Shown here piece by piece: positions 25,969 to 34,952 of a stretch of 64,000 nucleotides of DNA. Under the pieces are notes generated by a model. That model worked only from the letters and a program-made list of their open reading frames with translations. It was not told where the DNA came from and did not search any database. The position numbers and the translations under genes were made by a program. How positions within the stretch are numbered: the first letter of the stretch is position 1; each line of letters opens with the position of its first letter. Source of the DNA: Paenibacillus barengoltzii NBRC 101215 (GTDB lineage: Bacteria; Bacillota; Bacilli; Paenibacillales; Paenibacillaceae); the NCBI RefSeq assembly GCF_004000745.1, contig NZ_BILV01000023.1, forward strand, positions 1 to 64,000. Reading direction: 5' to 3'.

Positions 25969-26871
25969 CTATATGATTCCTTCATCGGTAAGCTTCTTGG
26001 AAATATGGTTGGCCGACAGCACCATCACCAGCCCAACAACGGCCTGGAACAAGCCAACGACCGTGGCGATCGTGTACTGACCGGATTGCAGCCCGACGCG
26101 ATAAACGAACGTACTCAGCACATCGGAATACTCGCGTACGGCTAGGTTGCCAATCACATATGGCCGATCAAAGCCAATCGTAATTAAGTGGCCCAAATTA
26201 ATGATCAGCAGCATCACGATGGTGGATTTTAATCCGGGGAGGGTAATATGCCAGATTCGTTTTAATCTACCGGCTCCATCAATGCTGGCCGCCTCGAACA
26301 ACTCTTTGTTGATGCCTGTGAGCGCCGCCAAATAGATGATCGTCCCCCAGCCTGCACTTTGCCACATGCCGATGAGCAAATATGTGACCAGCCAAATATT
26401 TTTCTCGGTGAGAAAAGGAACCGCCTCAAAGCCCATCGAGGTGATCACATTGTTGATCAACCCGGACTGCGTCCCGAACACCTGCGCGGCAATCCCGCCG
26501 ATGATCACCCAAGAGATAAAATGCGGGATGTAGAGAATCGTTTGCGACAGCTTCTTAAACCATTGAACCCGCATTTCGTAAAGCAGGATGGCCAGAATGA
26601 GCGGGGCCGGAAAGGAGACGAGTAAATCCAAAAAATTCAGCATCAGCGTATTGCGAAGCGTGAGATAGAAGTCCCGCATCCCAAACACTTCCCGGAACGC
26701 CTCAAACCCAATCCATTTGCTGCCCCCGATCCCTTGAAAGAAGTTAAAATCCTTAAAGGCAATCTGAATCCCGTACATCGGGCCGTATCGGAATATCACA
26801 AAATAAGCGAGCGGTAAGGCAAGCAAAGCGTATAACTGCCAATATCTGCGGATATAAACTTTCCAGCTCAC
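25969..26871 (-). CDS. Carbohydrate ABC transporter permease (LplB/YteP type)
   Basis: 300-aa integral membrane protein. The N terminus YALLALPLAYFVIFRYGPMYGIQIAFKDF is diagnostic of the LplB/YteP subgroup, and the EAA loop is FEAASIDGAGRLKRIWHITLPG. GTG start behind GGAGGGG. In B. subtilis YteP-YtcP-YtcQ carries pectin-derived oligosaccharides, which fits the GH105 gene of this operon. Confidence 0.92.
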   Translation of the reverse strand: MSWKVYIRRYWQLYALLALPLAYFVIFRYGPMYGIQIAFKDFNFFQGIGGSKWIGFEAFREVFGMRDFYLTLRNTLMLNFLDLLVSFPAPLILAILLYEMRVQWFKKLSQTILYIPHFISWVIIGGIAAQVFGTQSGLINNVITSMGFEAVPFLTEKNIWLVTYLLIGMWQSAGWGTIIYLAALTGINKELFEAASIDGAGRLKRIWHITLPGLKSTIVMLLIINLGHLITIGFDRPYVIGNLAVREYSDVLSTFVYRVGLQSGQYTIATVVGLFQAVVGLVMVLSANHISKKLTDEGII

Positions 26872-26897
26872 AGCGGTCCCCTCCTGATGCGTTAGTC

Positions 26898-26938
26898 AAC
26901 TGCGAAGAGGGAGTAAAACAACCCCACTCCCCGCAGTT
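26898..26938 (-). promoter_or_regulatory. Intergenic hairpin between binding protein and permease genes
   Basis: Stem AACTGCG-GGGAG / CTCCC-CGCAGTT (interrupted) without a clear T-run, just after the binding protein stop codon. Such hairpins usually stabilise or partly terminate the message so that the binding protein is made in excess over the permeases. Confidence 0.5.
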
Positions 26939-26951
26939 AACCTAACTCGAT

Positions 26952-28568
26952 TTATTTGGATTTCATTTCTTTGTAGACAGCTGTGCGCTCGTCAAGGATC
27001 GCTTGGCCTCCGCTGGCCATATAGTCCTTCATCATCGATTCGTATACGCTTTCGAATTGCTCCGGCTTAGCCATCGTCACCTTGACGAGCATCTCGTGGA
27101 ACTTCTCCTGCAACGTGGTTCCGTACTTCGTCTGCGCTTCAATTGGTTTACTCATCACGACGGGCTGAATCAGATCCGTATTCGCGATCTCTTGAGCCTC
27201 CGCAACATCCTGCTGATATCTTGGCGGGAATTGCATCGCCCGGGCTTTCAGGTTTAATTCATCGCTGCCCAGCTGCTTGCCGTTGGAGATAATCGCCATA
27301 TCGCCGCTGTTAAACAGGCGGCTTAAGGCTTCTTCCGTTGGGTTCTCTACAGCAACCGGTACGCCGTCGACCATGGTATAGTTCTCGCCTTCGACGCCGT
27401 TTTGCATATGGAACAGGTGGTCATCGGAAGCCATCCACTCTAGGTATTTGATCGCTTCCACCGCACGTTCGCTAGATTTCGGAACCATAATGTACATGCC
27501 GTTCGGGTTGTACATCGGTTTAGCGTGCTTGCCCTCAGAGTTGGTGAAGACGTCGACCGATTTGAGAATCGCGCCGGGAACATTTTCCTGGAGAGTGGCG
27601 TAAGGGCCGTTTTCATAGAATGGATTCACATCATCCTCGCTGAAAAAGCCAACTTTCCCCGAGGATACGTCCTCGCCTAGTTTTTTCTTGTCTGTATCCA
27701 GCGCGAAGTCCTTGCTGATCAAGCCTTCATTGTAAAGCTTATTCATAAATTGCAGGCCGTTCTTAAAGCCTGGCAGCAACGTCGGATAATCATTGGAGCC
27801 TAGGGTTTGGGTCAAGGTGTAGGTTTGTTCTTCGGTTAACGGTTCGATGAAAGACCAGAGGAGAGGTTCATACTGCGCGTTGGCAACGGTCATGGCCATT
27901 GGGATGACTTGGCCGCCCGTTTCTCCAGGATCCTTCTCCTTAAAAGCCTTCAGCACATTGTATAGCTCCTCTGTGGTTTGCGGAACAGGCAGTCCCAGCT
28001 TATCCAGCCAATCCTGGCGGATGAAGGAAGCATATTTGCCCAACTGCGTACGTTTGGCCGAAACTGCATATTGCGTGCCTTCATATCGGCCGTATTGCAA
28101 AATTTCTTCGCCGAGGAAAGCCGTTAAGTTCGGGGCATATTGTTCAAGAAGCGGAGCCAGATCGGTCAAGCCGCCCTGAGAAGCATAGCGGTTAAACGTG
28201 TTGGTGTCATAGGTGAACACAATGTCCGGTACGTCGCTGCCGCTCGCCATCAAGACGTTCAGCTTCTCGACCTCTTCGGAACGGGGAATCGGTACAAATT
28301 CGACATCGATGTTATTCGGATCACCGAAGCTCTCCTGAACGTATCTCGTCAAGTAGTTGTCGGTAATCGTAGCTCCGGCCGGAGAATTCCCGCGATCGAA
28401 CACCTCAACCTTCAGTGTAACCCGCTTGCTGCTGGATTCGCCCGATTGTGCTGAGCCACTGGGATCATTGGATTTCGAATTCGACGAAGACGAACAGGCT
28501 GTAAACAACAAGGAAGTAATCAAAATAATCGTAGTGATAGCTAATCCTGATCTTTTTTTGTTCCTCAT
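26952..28568 (-). CDS. ABC transporter lipoprotein substrate-binding protein (LplA/YtcQ type)
   Basis: 538-aa extracellular binding protein anchored as a lipoprotein: signal peptide with lipobox LFTAC and Cys25, then a Ser/Asn-rich linker. The long DUF3502-less LplA/YtcQ architecture shows VTLKVEVFDRGN, VLMASGSDVPDIVFTYD and RTQLGKYASFIRQDWLDKLGLPVPQTTEELYNVLKAFK-like segments. First gene of the operon that continues with two permeases, a toroid-type protein, GH105 and another large protein. Ligand inferred to be an acidic (uronic acid-containing) oligosaccharide. Confidence 0.92.
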   Translation of the reverse strand: MRNKKRSGLAITTIILITSLLFTACSSSSNSKSNDPSGSAQSGESSSKRVTLKVEVFDRGNSPAGATITDNYLTRYVQESFGDPNNIDVEFVPIPRSEEVEKLNVLMASGSDVPDIVFTYDTNTFNRYASQGGLTDLAPLLEQYAPNLTAFLGEEILQYGRYEGTQYAVSAKRTQLGKYASFIRQDWLDKLGLPVPQTTEELYNVLKAFKEKDPGETGGQVIPMAMTVANAQYEPLLWSFIEPLTEEQTYTLTQTLGSNDYPTLLPGFKNGLQFMNKLYNEGLISKDFALDTDKKKLGEDVSSGKVGFFSEDDVNPFYENGPYATLQENVPGAILKSVDVFTNSEGKHAKPMYNPNGMYIMVPKSSERAVEAIKYLEWMASDDHLFHMQNGVEGENYTMVDGVPVAVENPTEEALSRLFNSGDMAIISNGKQLGSDELNLKARAMQFPPRYQQDVAEAQEIANTDLIQPVVMSKPIEAQTKYGTTLQEKFHEMLVKVTMAKPEQFESVYESMMKDYMASGGQAILDERTAVYKEMKSK

Positions 28569-28720
28569 CTTTCTTCATCCCCTTCTTCTCGAATAGTTGT
28601 ATCCTCTGATCGGAAGACGTAAGACGTGAATTCGTGAATTGGCGGATTCACACTTTTTTCACTGCGGCTGACGCCCCCCGTCCAGATTGACCCAAGTATG
28701 CCATGGCTCGCAAAGGGGCA

Positions 28721-28802
28721 GCAATAAACTAGTTTCGGACGGATAAACCACCATCCTGATATCCAAATTGTGGTAAAATAAAGCGATTTCCCGCAATAAA
28801 CC
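28721..28802. promoter_or_regulatory. Repeated ATAAACYA motif upstream of the binding protein gene
   Basis: ATAAAC followed by a pyrimidine and A occurs three times (GCAATAAACTA at 28721, GGATAAACCA at 28741, GCAATAAACCA at 28793), all within the 240-base gap upstream of the transporter operon and next to the YesS-like regulator gene. Candidate activator sites; the -10/-35 boxes themselves are not clear. Confidence 0.3.
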
Positions 28803-28809
28803 AATTTCG

Positions 28810-31068
28810 TTATTTCTCGGAATGCCGGGACTTCGCGGGTTTGAGCCTCAGCCTTCTGAAATCGCCGGGCGTCACGCCAACGATCTTTTTGAATACGCGG
28901 CCAAAGGTAATCGAATTGGCATACCCTACGCGAGTAGAAATGTTCTGGATCGTCTCGTCAGTTTCAGCCAGCAGCTCCTGGGCTCGCTCCATCCGCAGCT
29001 GAACGATAAAGTCAACGAATTTCATGTTGAACTCTTCCTTAAACAGATAGCTCGCGTACTTCGCCGAAATATGAAACCGATCGCTGATATGCTTCAAGGA
29101 GAGATCTGGATTCTCAAAGTTCTCCTCAATGTAGGTTTTAAGCTCGCCCACCATCGCCCGGTGGTTTTTGGTTTCGCTGTGTGCCACATATAAGCGGTAC
29201 AGCCCTGTTAAGTAATCGGAGTATAGCGATTTCAACTGTTCCAGAGTGCCTGCCTTTTTCACGTCATGCTGCAATTTCTTCATCGCTGGACCGTGAAAAT
29301 AGTTGTGAATCTCTTCAGAAAGAGACGCCAGCTCGTAACCCAGCATATCGATCAGCATCTGCAGCAGCATTCGGATATCCTCGTCCTTCAGACAATCGCT
29401 GGCCATCCGCTCAAACCACTGATCCAGACGCATGCGCCATTCGCCGTCCAAGTGCCGGAAATCGCGCACCAGTTCGGAAATCATCATTACATCCTGATGC
29501 CATCTGCGTTCGGCAGCCTGCGGCAGATCTTCGCTCAGGAAGATCGCCTCCTGACCGAGCGACAGCTTGTGCTGTAAGACGTCAAACGCTGCTTTATAGG
29601 AACGGTCAATGCGTTGCCATTCGTGTTCAACATGACCGGCACAGAATCGTAAGGAAAACCGCAGATGCTGCTCGATCCAGGCCTTCCCCTTATCCGCAAA
29701 CCCGCGGATGGCCTGCGCCGCCGATTCATGAGTTGGGTCAACGCCAACGATCATGCCCAATCGATCCTCAGCGATCCATTCCGCCCAGCCGTAGAGCCCA
29801 TCGATTTGTGCCAGCTCCTGAAGAACGTTCGTGAGCGCAAACTTGAGCGTATGCTGATCCCGTTCGGAGAACGAACTGCGAAAGTCCGGATAATTGCTGA
29901 TTTCCACGAGAACAAACGCCAATTGGAGCGGCTCCTCCTTCGGCTGCACGCCCAGCTTCTTCAGGCGATCCCTGAGCATATCCGGCGTCTCGCCCTGCAT
30001 CAGGTCATAAAACAGCTGGCGACGGCTGGTCAGCAGGTTCTCGCGCTGCTGCTTCTCGTAATCGGCAGCTTGCTGAATTAAATCCTCCAGCGCCCGGTCG
30101 ATCAGCGACAGCTCATCCATCTTCAGGCCAAGCTCGTCCTCCCGCTGCCTGAGCGATTCGATGCGGCCGACCATCGCTCGGATCGGTTGATAATTTTTTC
30201 GAGTGATAAAAATCAAATACACCAGAGCGGCAACCACTGTCGCAATCCCAAGCACGACCCAGATATAAGAGATAAATGAGACCCACGTAAACAGCTGCCC
30301 GGCGGCAAGGCCGCTCTCGAAATGCCATCCGAGCACCTCCGATGTTACCCGATTGACAACGCGGTTCTTCTCTCCCTGTTGCGGCATATCGGAAGGACGC
30401 GTAGAGAACAGCAGCTCTCCAGATGCATCGCGCACGTCCAGGAAAGAAACCTCGCTGTCGTTCATGGAGCGAATCATTCGCTCGATCGCATACATATCGA
30501 GATTGATGACGACCAATCCATCATCACCGAAAGGGAGCGGTTCTCGCTTGTAGCTGGATATCACTCGTTTCTCCTGATCCGTGCTAAACTCCCGGTAGCC
30601 GCGAATCGGCGACCAGCTTCGATCCTCCAGCTTCGTTAAGGCGGCCTCAACGAAAGCGCGGTCGGCAAACGTTTCTAAATCCATCAGACCGCTGCGTGTC
30701 AGTACTCTTCGATCTTTGATCCGATAAATATAAATGGATTCAATCAGGCTGTCCCGAGAAGCCAATTCGCGAATGCTCGCTGCTACATCCAAGATGATCT
30801 GGCTGTCCTGTTCGGTGAGTGCCACGTTAAGGAAATCCTCGTACCGTTTGTTTTTTTCGACTTCCTCCAGCACGTCCATCTCGATGCCTTTCAGCGAGCT
30901 GGTCAGCCGCCCTACCACATAATCCGTTGTGATCCGATCGGCCTTGACCGTCTGCTTATACGAGATATCGCTAACAATAATTACGAAGATAAAAAACAAC
31001 ACTGCCACCGTGATCAAAAAGATGGGAAAGTACGATAACAGCATCCGTCGGTACCAATTTCCTCTCAT
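28810..31068 (-). CDS. Membrane-bound AraC-family regulator (YesS type)
   Basis: 752-aa one-component regulator. A transmembrane segment near residues 10-35 (LLSYFPIFLITVAVLFFIFVII), an extracellular dCache-like sensor (about 40-280), a second transmembrane segment (about 290-310, FISYIWVVLGIATVVAALVYLIF), a HAMP-like linker, a central regulatory domain, and an AraC double HTH at the C terminus (about 650-740; LSLKHISDRFHISAKYASYLFKEEFN, IQNISTRVGYANSITFGRVFKKIVG). The ATG at 31068 follows GGAG by seven bases; a longer frame reaching 31341 runs into the repeat element and is rejected. It stands directly upstream of the acidic-oligosaccharide operon and probably activates it, as YesS does for rhamnogalacturonan genes in B. 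subtilis. Confidence 0.88.
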   Translation of the reverse strand: MRGNWYRRMLLSYFPIFLITVAVLFFIFVIIVSDISYKQTVKADRITTDYVVGRLTSSLKGIEMDVLEEVEKNKRYEDFLNVALTEQDSQIILDVAASIRELASRDSLIESIYIYRIKDRRVLTRSGLMDLETFADRAFVEAALTKLEDRSWSPIRGYREFSTDQEKRVISSYKREPLPFGDDGLVVINLDMYAIERMIRSMNDSEVSFLDVRDASGELLFSTRPSDMPQQGEKNRVVNRVTSEVLGWHFESGLAAGQLFTWVSFISYIWVVLGIATVVAALVYLIFITRKNYQPIRAMVGRIESLRQREDELGLKMDELSLIDRALEDLIQQAADYEKQQRENLLTSRRQLFYDLMQGETPDMLRDRLKKLGVQPKEEPLQLAFVLVEISNYPDFRSSFSERDQHTLKFALTNVLQELAQIDGLYGWAEWIAEDRLGMIVGVDPTHESAAQAIRGFADKGKAWIEQHLRFSLRFCAGHVEHEWQRIDRSYKAAFDVLQHKLSLGQEAIFLSEDLPQAAERRWHQDVMMISELVRDFRHLDGEWRMRLDQWFERMASDCLKDEDIRMLLQMLIDMLGYELASLSEEIHNYFHGPAMKKLQHDVKKAGTLEQLKSLYSDYLTGLYRLYVAHSETKNHRAMVGELKTYIEENFENPDLSLKHISDRFHISAKYASYLFKEEFNMKFVDFIVQLRMERAQELLAETDETIQNISTRVGYANSITFGRVFKKIVGVTPGDFRRLRLKPAKSRHSEK

Positions 31069-31117
31069 TTCACCACTCCCACATCGAATGCATTTTCGTC
31101 GTCCACAAAAATAAAAA

Positions 31118-31131
31118 AGAAAGCGTTTTCT
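31118..31131. promoter_or_regulatory. Candidate cre site before the YesS-like gene
   Basis: AGAAAGCGTTTTCT is nearly palindromic and matches the cre consensus at 12 of 14 positions, 50 bases upstream of the regulator start. Confidence 0.45.
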
Positions 31132-31217
31132 TAAGATTGTATGGACAGCCATTAGCGAAGTCAACGAATAGATGGAAGCAGAGAGGATTTTTTTAGGGGA
31201 TGGGTAGTTTCGAGCAT

Positions 31218-31361
31218 CCTTTTGCATCATTATCCCTTTTGTTAAGGGAACAGGTTGGAGGTATAGCATAAGAAGGATATGAGGTGCGGAGAAATGGATA
31301 GTTTGCGGTCCATGAAGGCACCAAGCTTGCTGGCGGATCAAACGGGATAATGGTGGAAAAG
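31218..31361. repeat. Dispersed intergenic element, short copy
   Basis: Left end CCTTTTGCATCATTATCCC, right end its inverted relative GGGATAATGGTGGAAAAG. In between it shares ordered blocks with the copy at 10431-10873 (GGAGGTAYA, AGGAT, GAGAAATGGA). It lies upstream of the YesS-like gene, in a 387-base stretch without protein genes. No transposase or target duplication seen. Confidence 0.5.
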
Positions 31362-31387
31362 ACGCCCAAAACAGGGGTGACTTAAGG

Positions 31388-31438
31388 AAAATAATACAGC
31401 GCGAGCCCCGTGACTGACGCCTTGGACTCTCGCGCTGT
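31388..31438 (-). terminator. Terminator of the transporter/two-component operon
   Basis: Perfect 10-base stem ACAGCGCGAG / CTCGCGCTGT followed on the minus strand by ATTATTTTCC, 18 bases beyond the response regulator stop codon. Confidence 0.85.
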
Positions 31439-31455
31439 GGCGTTACCCCCGTCTC

Positions 31456-33114
31456 CTACTCTGTTCCCGATTCCAAACTGGCCGACGTTTCCCCGACGCT
31501 CTCCGACATTTCTCTGCTGACGCGCAGACCGCGGTATTCCTTTGGCGTCATCCCTGTATAGGTTTTAAACACGGACACGAAGTACTTATACTCTCTGTAG
31601 CCGACCTTGTCCGCAATTTCGAATACCTTATCTTGCGTCGTAGCGAGCAAATGCTTGGCTTGATCAATCCGCATCTCATTCATGTATTCCGTAAACCCTT
31701 TTCCCGTGCTTTGCTTAAAAATGTAACTGAAATAACTCGGCGTGATTTTCAGCCAAGCCGCAACCTCAGAAGCCTTCAGATCCGTGCGGTAATGGCCGAT
31801 GATGTATTTTTTCGCTTTTTCCACAATCCAATACGACTTGTCGATTCCGTTCTGATCGATTAACCGCTTCAGTTCCTCCATATCCTCAAGAACAACAGTT
31901 TCTAATCCAGCATAGGAGTTATAAATATTCGGGTCCGGCTGTCCCCGGAGGGCGTAGTCCAACCCGGTCATCCCGCTTTTGCGCAAACGCTGGCGGAGCA
32001 GGGCAAACAATTCTTCATACACGTTCCAAGCTTCCGGCAGAAGATACCCCGATTCCCGGAAAAAACGAAACATGCCCTCGACCAAACGATGAACTTCTTC
32101 CCGATCCTGCTTAAATAACGCAGCTACGAGACATTGCACCATCTCGGTACTATCGAAGGCCGGCAACACCCGCTCCGACATCACCTCTTCACCATAACGG
32201 GGCGTCAGGACTTCTCGACCGTCCAGTACATGGAACGACAGCAGGCGTAACGCTTCAGCGCATCGAAGGGCAGTTTCCCCTAAATCCTCGTACACGGTGG
32301 AAACCCCGCCATAAATTCGCGCTCCGACTTCAGAGTTAATTGAGCCAATCGCTTTGGCCACCCACTCATCCCACACACCGGGCTCGATGCGGCTCTCCGC
32401 CGTCAGCAGGGTCATCAGCAGATTTTCATGGTCGAAGACGGATACTACATGGAAGGGACTGCCTTCTAACGCACGCTGCCAACCGAGCTGCCAGGCCTCC
32501 TGAACGGTCGCGTAGGGATCCGCCCCCATACTGGCATAGCGTTCGTGGAACTCCGCCAGCTGAGTTGCTGCAATTCGGAATTGCACACCGTTCAGTGAAG
32601 CTGGAGGCTCCTGGCCAAACGCCATCCCGTGCCGAGCCATGCCCGACAGCCACAACTCGATCTCCCGCGTCGTTTCTTCCTTGCCGCCGGTGTGGATAGC
32701 GGTAACGATTTTTTTCACGACCGAGCTCAATTCTTCAATATCGACCGGCTTCAATAAATAATCGCCCACGCCAACTCGAATGGCTTGGCGCGCATATTCG
32801 AACTCCTCGTATCCGCTGATCATGACGATTTGTACCTCAGGATGGCGGTGCCGTACCTCCTTGGCCAATTCCAGCCCATCCATACCGTCCATACGGATAT
32901 CAGACAGAATCAGCTGGGCTCCATGCTCTTCAATGAGCCGCAGCGCTTCGAATCCATCATACGCCTCACCTACGACTTCCACGCCAAGCTGCGTCCAATC
33001 GATCGTATAACGCAGTCCTTCGCAAATGACCGCTTCATCGTCCACAATCAGCATTTTCACCAGTTTGCCTGCATCTGCAGGTGCTACATTCGTGATTCGA
33101 TCATTCGGATTCAT
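31456..33114 (-). CDS. Response regulator with AraC output (YesN type)
   Basis: 552-aa cytosolic regulator. Receiver domain at about 20-135 with the acidic pair Asp25/Asp26, phosphoacceptor Asp72 (LILSDIRMDG), switch Ser in MISGYEEFEYA and Lys in LLKPVD. A long linker follows, then a C-terminal AraC double HTH (about 430-530; KASEVAAWLKITPSYFSYIFKQSTG, VFEIADKVGYREYKYFVSVFKTYTG). The ATG at 33114 lies behind GGGAGGTGA and overlaps the end of the kinase gene by 14 bases; the frame open to 33240 is inside the kinase gene. Cognate partner of the kinase at 33101-34909. Confidence 0.92.
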   Translation of the reverse strand: MNPNDRITNVAPADAGKLVKMLIVDDEAVICEGLRYTIDWTQLGVEVVGEAYDGFEALRLIEEHGAQLILSDIRMDGMDGLELAKEVRHRHPEVQIVMISGYEEFEYARQAIRVGVGDYLLKPVDIEELSSVVKKIVTAIHTGGKEETTREIELWLSGMARHGMAFGQEPPASLNGVQFRIAATQLAEFHERYASMGADPYATVQEAWQLGWQRALEGSPFHVVSVFDHENLLMTLLTAESRIEPGVWDEWVAKAIGSINSEVGARIYGGVSTVYEDLGETALRCAEALRLLSFHVLDGREVLTPRYGEEVMSERVLPAFDSTEMVQCLVAALFKQDREEVHRLVEGMFRFFRESGYLLPEAWNVYEELFALLRQRLRKSGMTGLDYALRGQPDPNIYNSYAGLETVVLEDMEELKRLIDQNGIDKSYWIVEKAKKYIIGHYRTDLKASEVAAWLKITPSYFSYIFKQSTGKGFTEYMNEMRIDQAKHLLATTQDKVFEIADKVGYREYKYFVSVFKTYTGMTPKEYRGLRVSREMSESVGETSASLESGTE

Positions 33115-34909
33115 TGGGCTCACCTCCCGGATGGCCGGGCTCGGCAATAGGGAAACGAAGCCGTACCCACGTGCCCGCCGCCGTAGTATCGACAATCTCC
33201 AAACCATACGCCTGTCCGTAAAAAATCGTGAGTCTTTCATGGATGTTCAGCAAGGCTCCTTCCCGGATTCCGCCGGTTTCTCGCCGCCCCAACGCGTTGC
33301 GGATCACCTCCGCTTTCCCTGGATCCATCCCCTTGCCGTTATCTATCACGTCTACCCAAACTTCATCCTGACGGGCGTAACAACGCACGTTTATCATGCC
33401 GTACGGTTTGCTGCGATCCAGTCCATGCTTGATGAAATTCTCCACCAAGGGCTGAAGTGTAGCCTTCAACGTCACAGTCTCCTCAATCCCCGCCTCGATA
33501 TATAACGAATACTTCAGCTTCTTCTCACCTAACCGGCGCTGCTGCAAGTACAAATACGATTGAGCAAATTCCAGTTCTTTGCGCAACGTGGTCTGGTAGT
33601 TTCCATTGCTCATGCTGGAACGGAAGAACTTCGACAACATTTCGATCAGTTGGCTCGACTTGGATGCCTGCTCCAAACGTGCCGTCCAACGAATCATATC
33701 CAGCGTATTATATAAAAAGTGCGGATCCATCTGATTTTGCAGAAGCTTCAGCTCGGACTCCCGTTCCCTTAACTCCAGCTTGTATTTATGCTCAATCAGT
33801 TGTTGGATCGTCTCGACCATCTCGTTAAACTTGCGGTTTAATTCGGAGATCTCGTCGTTGGATTTGACCGGAACCCGAGCGTTGAAGTCCCCGTAGGTAA
33901 CTTTGCTGGTTTCTTTTTTCAGCCGTAAAATGGGGCGAATGATCGTGTAATGAAACCCGATCAATGCAGTTAAGCCCAGCATCATGATCGCCGCCAGAAT
34001 GAACAGCATGATCATTTTAATGCCGCGGAACTCCTCAGACACCTTCGCTTCGGGAATCATGGCGACCAGTGTCCAATCCGTATTCTCCATTTTTTTATAT
34101 AAAGTTAAATAACGTTGGCCTTTCACCTCATAGGTTAGGTCCCCTTGTCCGGAGGCCGACAGCTTGTCCAGCAACGACTCATTCGGATGAAGATCTTTCG
34201 GCGACGGTGGATTCGTCCTTAATATCTCCTGGCCTTCCGGGCCAACGATAAAGACGCTTCCCACACCGTCCTTGAAAATTCCTTTCTCCAACAAGCCCAC
34301 AATGCTTGCTTCATCCAAGCGGATAATTAACCTTCCCAGCGGTAAGGTGATTTTACTGTAGGAATTGAGAATTCGGAACATCGACAGCACCCGAACCTCA
34401 CCGTTCCAATCGCTGTGCAGCGAGTACCCTTCGGTCCAAGTAATCCCGCCTTTTTGGGCCTTTGCGGCCTCCTCCCATTTCGTTTCGTCTCCGCGGAACG
34501 GCTCACCCATTTCAATCGAGTTGCCGTTAAACCCGAGAATCTCAATGGAACGAATATATCCCTTTGACATCAGTTGAAACGTCAGGAAATCCTCGATATT
34601 CCGTTTCAGAACTGCTTGTTGTTCACTGCTCAAGGGTGGAGAGGTGCGCAGGAAGTTGCGCATATCTGGACTTAAAATGAAGTAATTGGCGATGTCTTCC
34701 ACCATTTTGGTTTGCTCGCCAAGCTGGCCGACGACGTTATCAAGGTTCCGCTTCGTGGAATTGATGAACTGCTCCCGAAGCACCTCATTAAATTGAACTT
34801 GCACGACCACACCGACGCCAAACGTCGGCAAAATGACGAAGATGAGGAAAATGACAAGCGCCTTCCGCTTTAAGCCAAAGCTGCCTAGAAACCTTTTGTA
34901 GCTTGCCAT
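33101..34909 (-). CDS. Sensor histidine kinase (YesM type)
   Basis: 602-aa membrane kinase of the HisKA_7TM-independent YesM/LytS-like group (His kinase plus HATPase_c). Transmembrane segments near 16-38 and 300-322 bracket an extracellular dCache sensor; then a HAMP domain (about 325-375), the phosphorylation segment LQNQMDPHFLYNTLD, the N-box VENFIKHGLD and the G-box DNGKGMDPG. It follows two permease genes with a 43-base gap and overlaps the response regulator, so transporter and sensor are co-expressed and probably sense the transported sugar or its loaded binding protein. Confidence 0.92.
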   Translation of the reverse strand: MASYKRFLGSFGLKRKALVIFLIFVILPTFGVGVVVQVQFNEVLREQFINSTKRNLDNVVGQLGEQTKMVEDIANYFILSPDMRNFLRTSPPLSSEQQAVLKRNIEDFLTFQLMSKGYIRSIEILGFNGNSIEMGEPFRGDETKWEEAAKAQKGGITWTEGYSLHSDWNGEVRVLSMFRILNSYSKITLPLGRLIIRLDEASIVGLLEKGIFKDGVGSVFIVGPEGQEILRTNPPSPKDLHPNESLLDKLSASGQGDLTYEVKGQRYLTLYKKMENTDWTLVAMIPEAKVSEEFRGIKMIMLFILAAIMMLGLTALIGFHYTIIRPILRLKKETSKVTYGDFNARVPVKSNDEISELNRKFNEMVETIQQLIEHKYKLELRERESELKLLQNQMDPHFLYNTLDMIRWTARLEQASKSSQLIEMLSKFFRSSMSNGNYQTTLRKELEFAQSYLYLQQRRLGEKKLKYSLYIEAGIEETVTLKATLQPLVENFIKHGLDRSKPYGMINVRCYARQDEVWVDVIDNGKGMDPGKAEVIRNALGRRETGGIREGALLNIHERLTIFYGQAYGLEIVDTTAAGTWVRLRFPIAEPGHPGGEPNESE

Positions 34910-34952
34910 CGCACATCGCCTCCGTCCGGTCGTGATGCTATGTGAACCTTAG

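Noticed and set aside
31069-31341. 91-codon N-terminal extension of the YesS-like regulator
   Set aside because: It reads through the dispersed repeat element, has no ribosome binding site at its start, and the internal ATG at 31068 has GGAG at the right distance directly before the transmembrane segment.
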